Assembly: GCA_029261035.1 (NCBI GenBank)
Contig: JAJDCD010000022.1
Span: 1 to 64,000, forward strand
From: Candidatus Omnitrophota bacterium
GTDB taxonomy: Bacteria; Omnitrophota; Omnitrophia; Omnitrophales; JACROU01
Length of the DNA: 64,000 nucleotides
Direction of reading: 5' to 3'
In this document: positions 60,701 through 64,000 of the stretch, one piece after another
How the letters are laid out: each line of letters opens with the position of its first letter
Position numbering within the stretch: the stretch's first letter is position 1
Notes under the pieces: model-generated
Told to the model about the DNA's origin: nothing
Database searches by the model: none
Seen by the model: the letters and a program-made list of their open reading frames with translations, nothing else
Program-made: the position numbers and the translations under genes

Positions 60701-63700
60701 AGGTGTTGGAGATGTTGAATTCATTGATGCTTTTATACAGAATGTTTACTATTCTTTACTGGACTCACCTCCAAGTGAAATAGTTGTAGACCCCGAAAAT
60801 TATCAAGAGGGCCCTTCTTTGTTTGTTGACTATCGTGAGAAATGGTTAAAACACTTTGAAGGTTATTTTGATATAGCGACTCTTCTACAAGACGCTACTC
60901 CTGAATTTATCGACTACATGAAAGCTATTTTATTAAAGATGTTTTTTGAAAGATTTCCCGAGGTGGATAATCTGCCTGTTAGAGCTATTGAAGAGTTGGT
61001 GTATGAGTTCATTCGTTTGATTACTGGAATGCCAGAAGTAATGTCTTTCTTTAAAATGCGCGCACTTAGAGTCGGGGTGCACGAATTGCCTTTGCTTCAT
61101 TTGAATAGTTCTGCTACGAGTAACGCGAGAGAGATGGGACACTATCTGATGGGTTTTGCCGCTCAAGCAAACATAGCGACCTCAGATGATTTTCGAGCTG
61201 CTGGAATAGATATGTATGAAACAGAGCAAAGAATGAAAAGAAATACTACTTTTGATGAAGATCAAAAACAGGATTTAATTGAAGAGCCCTTTGCGAAATA
61301 TGCCATGAGAATTAGAGAGGTTCAACCTAAGTTTTCGATTGATGCTCGGAATCCTCTGTTAAACCGTTTGTTAGAAAGAAATGAGGAGGATGAGATTAAA
61401 TCAAAACAAATTCTCTACTTCTTAGATAATACCATGGAATCCATTTTTGATTTAGGTCTGATCCGTTGGATGATACAAATGGGTCATCAGGTTACTTTAG
61501 TAGCAAAAGAAAAAGAAGCTGATAATGATATGACTGTTGATGATGTTAATTTGCTATTAAGTTTAGAGCAAGTAAAAGACTTTTTCAAAGACATTGATAT
61601 TCAGGAAAAGATAAAAGTAATTTCAAGCGGTTCTGCAACTAGAGGAACAAACCTCAGAAGAGCAACTCCAGTCTTGGTAGAAGCATGGCAACAAGCAGAG
61701 ATTATTATTTCAAAGGGAGAGGGGAATAGAGGAACTCTTCAAGGTGTTAATAAGGATGTGTATCACTTCGTGATGGCAAAACAAGGACATGAAACTCCTG
61801 GGATCCATCAAGGAACCATAGCTGTTGAGCATGTTTTGGCAGCAAAGAAAACAGAAGCTTCAAGCTTAGGGGTTGAGAATGTTGATGACTCGATGCAGGA
61901 ATTTATCCTCCGCTATTTAGAGCCTAAATTACCATCGCCTCAAATTGTTGCAAAGCCTAAACAGTACCGAATGACATCAAATGTGTTTTCATCTACCCAT
62001 CCAGAGATTAAGGAAAAAAGAATCGCAAATACTTTTCTCTATTTAGAGATGATGATGCAAGGGCTGTCGGCAGAAACACAAGAGAAGAACAGATTGCTAC
62101 TAAAACGTTTCATGGATAGACCGGAATTGGAAGGGGTTAATTTAAGGCTCTTTTCTTTAATTGTTTATGATTTTATAAAAATTTTGACTGAAAGAAAAGA
62201 AGGTTTAAGTAATGCAAAAAAAGAAGCTTATTCTATTGTCCTAGACATTTTGCATATATCGAAACATGAGTTTGAAGGTTTGGAAAGCGCACGCGAACAA
62301 GGGGCTTTAGCTATTGATTTTGCTACGCGCGGAAATCAAACAACTTACCGTACTTTTTTAGAAATATCTCAAGGATCTATTCCAACGATAGGTTATCGTG
62401 CTCACATGATGGCGCTTACGAATGAACCTTTGGCTTGGTCTGTGGATGATCGTTCTGAATTGTTAGACCTCTTGTTAGAATCAGAAAAAGGAAAGGTGAA
62501 GTCGAAGCATGTACTTTATCTTCTGGATAATGTCATAGAAGATGTTTTTGATTTAATATTAGTTCAGTGGCTCCTTGAACAAGGCCACACAGTTACTCTT
62601 GTTGTTAAAGAATTAGAAGCTGGAAATGATACGACCTTTGAGGATATAAACTATTTAATTCAACAAGAAAAGGTTTTGGAGTATTTAAAACAGAGTGGAA
62701 ACGTTTTTAATATTAATATCGTTTCTAGTAAGTCTGCAACGCATGCAACAGATTTGCGTTTTGTGACAGAAGAAGATAATCTGGGGCTATATCATTCTTG
62801 GCTTGCTGCAGATGTGATTATAGCTAAGGGAGAAGGTAATCGTGGAGCTTTGCAGGGAATCCATAAAGATTTTTTTAGTTTAGTAAATTCAAAAGCAGGT
62901 TACGAAACTCCTGGAATCAAAAAAGGGACACGTGCTGTTGAAAGAAATTTAGGATACCAATCTAGAACAGCTCTCCGTTCTACTGTATTTCAACACATAA
63001 ACGGAATTGTTTTAGCTCCCGTGATGAACTCTTTAGCGAAGAGGGGTGTTTTTAATTTGTTCAGACCTTCAGAAGGTGGATATGAAGAGGTTTCGGAAAT
63101 GGGTGAAACTCGAGCTGAAACCATGGATGAAGATGAAGCGTTAGACGATGCAGGTCTTTCTAGAGTTTTAACTTTAAAACAAATCGCGGAAAGTCGATTT
63201 GCAAATCGTGCTATTGTTGAGGGTAACCCTGAGGATAATATGGGTAATCTTTATGGAGCTCTTCGGATGTTGGCTCTTCAAGGTTGGCTCACGATGGAAG
63301 GGGTCGATGAGGAGACAAAGTTTGCGTTAACAGAGCAAGGTTGGAAAGCTGTTGGCTTAGCTGAAAAAGGGACGTATATACCTTCAGTAGAAGCTGTGTC
63401 TAACTTAAATCAATTATATCGTTTAATCCGAGGTCCTCCCGCCGGCTTAGGAATGTTGTTTAGACAAAAATCTGAAAATGATGAGCAATTAAAAAGCTAT
63501 AAAAAATTAATCCAATTGAGTAAAAAGAATTGGGGTATAAGAGGTGCGAAGTACTCTATTGAAGAACGTGTTTACCAGCAAGTGGTTAAGCAGATGGACG
63601 GGATGTTGTTGGGGCCAACCTTTGTTGCTTTGGCTATGCCTTTATATGAAGAACGAGGCGAAAAAATAGAAAAAACGGGGCCCTCCTTTTTTGAGCACTT

Positions 63701-64000
63701 TGATCCAGAAACACACACGCTTGATTTAACAACGTTAAAGGGATCCTTTCACCCTGAGTTTTTAAATGAAGCATTAGGACTTTTGGAAAATAAAGGTTTT
63801 ATCGTTTTTGAAGGCACCGATAAAAAAGTTGTTCGTTTGACTGCTACGGGTCGAGTGATGGGAACGCGTCCTAGAAAAGGGAAGTCGGAGCTAGCTACAG
63901 CTTATGGTGTTACTAATTCTTATCTCGTCGGTTATCAATATGTGGATGAATGGTTGTTTGGTAATGGAGCTATTCTGGATTCAATTGAAGGGGATCGATT
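57783..64000 (+). CDS. Secreted giant multidomain protein, 5' part (at least 2072 residues)
   Basis: TTG 57783 is preceded by GGAG at 57773-57776 and begins a good signal peptide (LAFFISFYFTLFSTFSYAKA, cut after ~30); the frame stays open to the window end. Residues ~45-530 resemble the Tiki/ChaN fold (FHIQDAHGQLEAQENIEKLL, LIFMEGA, VTGGFHSGGLRDLV). Residues ~660-880 look like a cysteine-dioxygenase cupin (THVWKKDGKTLIHNHDG). Two DUF89-like phosphatase domains follow at ~1205-1370 and ~1575-1725, each with LDN..E..FD, ND.T..D and KGEGNRG.LQG. From ~1790 there is a winged-helix-like unit, then a region I do not recognise. Domain names rest on motifs read by eye. Confidence 0.8.
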   Translation, partial: MNSDSKLIKVLAFFISFYFTLFSTFSYAKAIPVAQVGSYGDNPLSISIPSELGILRNSTPIFQKKGIIFHIQDAHGQLEAQENIEKLLHYLNSEHNVNLIFMEGALQGSVSKDLLRFYSEPKANENVVEQLLEKGLIGGAEKFLVNSDKETKGFGVENSSLYRENLELFRDVYKYRKITDIFLSQFRSRIDLLSTHYFNSDLRKFVMEWLKFSRKENLQYRFIQFLNKSSKKYLNLDLNNPRTQLRYPQLTRFFTLKKLEEELKGEDAQKDLKVEKVKFNNWLTNKDISSETQNLFKLLLDFHSLSSVSNIKFDIRKTLEIFYTQASKKGFQFQDYPQLTRVIGSLMLSQELQATQLFLEVEGVSEAILGKLTQSEIEKDLVGLIKKYLSLKKLFALELTREDWRKINLYGIHLIAPEELVSSIHGTVESKRIEELKVDFEIKEAFEKATQFYAVAEKRESVIVESVLINTKENQNAVLVTGGFHSGGLRDLVEKGRKTFIEITPKVTHLNSDHTYLNQMLLSDVSTVPSLSLGKLSLPQIDRNFGSESGRYVLSQLMPILSRTDGRSGIAFDVHGIKPTHRLEQPQLQTVSVAASLGNNYLENAFFKSARFVSRILPTTWKEDIKSVIFRRLAKNLKKAIVEFAIQYEDLHPGAQIDKPTKEMQEAFLKIARPLVEKWSSKLKNKLRYRFLLPLVLNYPEGDEEYRRNSIFIDKDTGFGIFTHVWKKDGKTLIHNHDGTMALLMPFTNEMKEEVYQLVEKPKSPEWDKQIHDLEMIEERKLGLGTVASFTRGQRSIHRVKNSSPSREGLVMEIYVWMESNPPKQVNVPIPVWGEEKAHFILREEAGKLAVPLHQTLKPHSGQLIRPEMVGVFVDHLKLQMEEYAQKGKVYPIFIFDGKQIYVFEDVEKAFEWYYELDPANRPDVYIKLTEEQEYAFLDASNVNFHQESLGSSLGLSVTEEVQEKAELFRTLKGVGDVEFIDAFIQNVYYSLLDSPPSEIVVDPENYQEGPSLFVDYREKWLKHFEGYFDIATLLQDATPEFIDYMKAILLKMFFERFPEVDNLPVRAIEELVYEFIRLITGMPEVMSFFKMRALRVGVHELPLLHLNSSATSNAREMGHYLMGFAAQANIATSDDFRAAGIDMYETEQRMKRNTTFDEDQKQDLIEEPFAKYAMRIREVQPKFSIDARNPLLNRLLERNEEDEIKSKQILYFLDNTMESIFDLGLIRWMIQMGHQVTLVAKEKEADNDMTVDDVNLLLSLEQVKDFFKDIDIQEKIKVISSGSATRGTNLRRATPVLVEAWQQAEIIISKGEGNRGTLQGVNKDVYHFVMAKQGHETPGIHQGTIAVEHVLAAKKTEASSLGVENVDDSMQEFILRYLEPKLPSPQIVAKPKQYRMTSNVFSSTHPEIKEKRIANTFLYLEMMMQGLSAETQEKNRLLLKRFMDRPELEGVNLRLFSLIVYDFIKILTERKEGLSNAKKEAYSIVLDILHISKHEFEGLESAREQGALAIDFATRGNQTTYRTFLEISQGSIPTIGYRAHMMALTNEPLAWSVDDRSELLDLLLESEKGKVKSKHVLYLLDNVIEDVFDLILVQWLLEQGHTVTLVVKELEAGNDTTFEDINYLIQQEKVLEYLKQSGNVFNINIVSSKSATHATDLRFVTEEDNLGLYHSWLAADVIIAKGEGNRGALQGIHKDFFSLVNSKAGYETPGIKKGTRAVERNLGYQSRTALRSTVFQHINGIVLAPVMNSLAKRGVFNLFRPSEGGYEEVSEMGETRAETMDEDEALDDAGLSRVLTLKQIAESRFANRAIVEGNPEDNMGNLYGALRMLALQGWLTMEGVDEETKFALTEQGWKAVGLAEKGTYIPSVEAVSNLNQLYRLIRGPPAGLGMLFRQKSENDEQLKSYKKLIQLSKKNWGIRGAKYSIEERVYQQVVKQMDGMLLGPTFVALAMPLYEERGEKIEKTGPSFFEHFDPETHTLDLTTLKGSFHPEFLNEALGLLENKGFIVFEGTDKKVVRLTATGRVMGTRPRKGKSELATAYGVTNSYLVGYQYVDEWLFGNGAILDSIEGDR

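Overview
The window reads as a low-GC, diderm (outer-membrane) bacterium with very large proteins, many dispersed palindromic repeats and a mixed respiratory/anaerobic gene set. The best guess is a member of Candidatus Omnitrophota (OP3) or a close PVC-superphylum relative. That rests on giant secreted or repetitive genes at both ends, a SWIB-domain mini-protein, short palindromic elements read through in frame inside a giant gene, and a complete nitrate-respiration locus. It is an inference from gene style; no rRNA or phylogenetic marker was seen.

Layout. (1) 1-7354: the 3' part of a giant gene array built from a ~105-residue repeat that I do not recognise. Five near-identical copies (315-bp DNA period) precede diverged ones. 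The frame is interrupted by two in-frame stops at 404-415. (2) 7353-10170: an SDR oxidoreductase, a 51-residue zinc-ribbon protein and an MscS channel, embedded in palindromic repeats. (3) 10174-16842: a lipoate-ligase-like protein divergent from a pyruvate dehydrogenase cluster (homodimeric-type E1, E2, E3). (4) 16968-24197: SWIB mini-protein, terminator, then an Rrf2 regulator and the SUF iron-sulfur operon (sufBCDSU, sufT). (5) 24271-28481: two overlapping small ferritin-like proteins, a CPA2 K+/H+ antiporter with TrkA-N, a fatty-acid desaturase, a 53-residue unknown and a stand-alone cyclic-nucleotide-binding-fold protein. (6) 28548-42090: a Crp/Fnr regulator followed by the nitrate respiration operon: dihaem cytochrome c, NarG, NarH, NarJ, a NarI-Rieske fusion, a full-length cytochrome b with PEWY motif, a c-type cytochrome with a calcium-loop motif, and two NarK-family carriers. 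(7) 42199-47575: a radical SAM protein, an alginate-export-like porin, and a class III ribonucleotide reductase whose glycyl-radical tail is a separate 53-residue gene, followed by NrdG. (8) 47603-54277: a structured leader (candidate Moco riboswitch) and the molybdenum cofactor operon moaA, moaC-mogA fusion, a TSUP transporter, moeA, moaD, moaE, mobA, ending with hemY/hemG-type protoporphyrinogen oxidase. (9) 54286-57606: a RAYT (REP-associated transposase) between two copies of a ~55-bp repeat, miaB, NAD(P)HX epimerase, and a small Rieske ferredoxin on the minus strand. (10) 57783-64000+: a secreted giant protein starting at TTG, with a Tiki/ChaN-like region, a cysteine-dioxygenase-like cupin and two DUF89-like domains; it runs off the window.

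How the parts fit: the Moco operon feeds NarG, SUF feeds NarH, Rieske and radical SAM proteins, the cytochromes need haem (PPOX), and lipoate ligase serves PDH E2. Four TGTGA-N6-TCACA-type palindromes sit 27-30 bp upstream of -10-like hexamers before the nar operon, nrdD, the desaturase and the radical SAM gene. This suggests a small regulon of the Crp/Fnr protein encoded just before nar.

No stretch longer than about 300 bases lacks a gene. The larger gaps (8492-8674, 9947-10173, 10900-11090, 13839-14014, 17232-17502, 44446-44643, 47576-47743, 54938-55147, 57607-57782) hold the repeats, operators, terminators and leader listed below, or nothing recognisable. I saw no tRNA, rRNA or CRISPR array.
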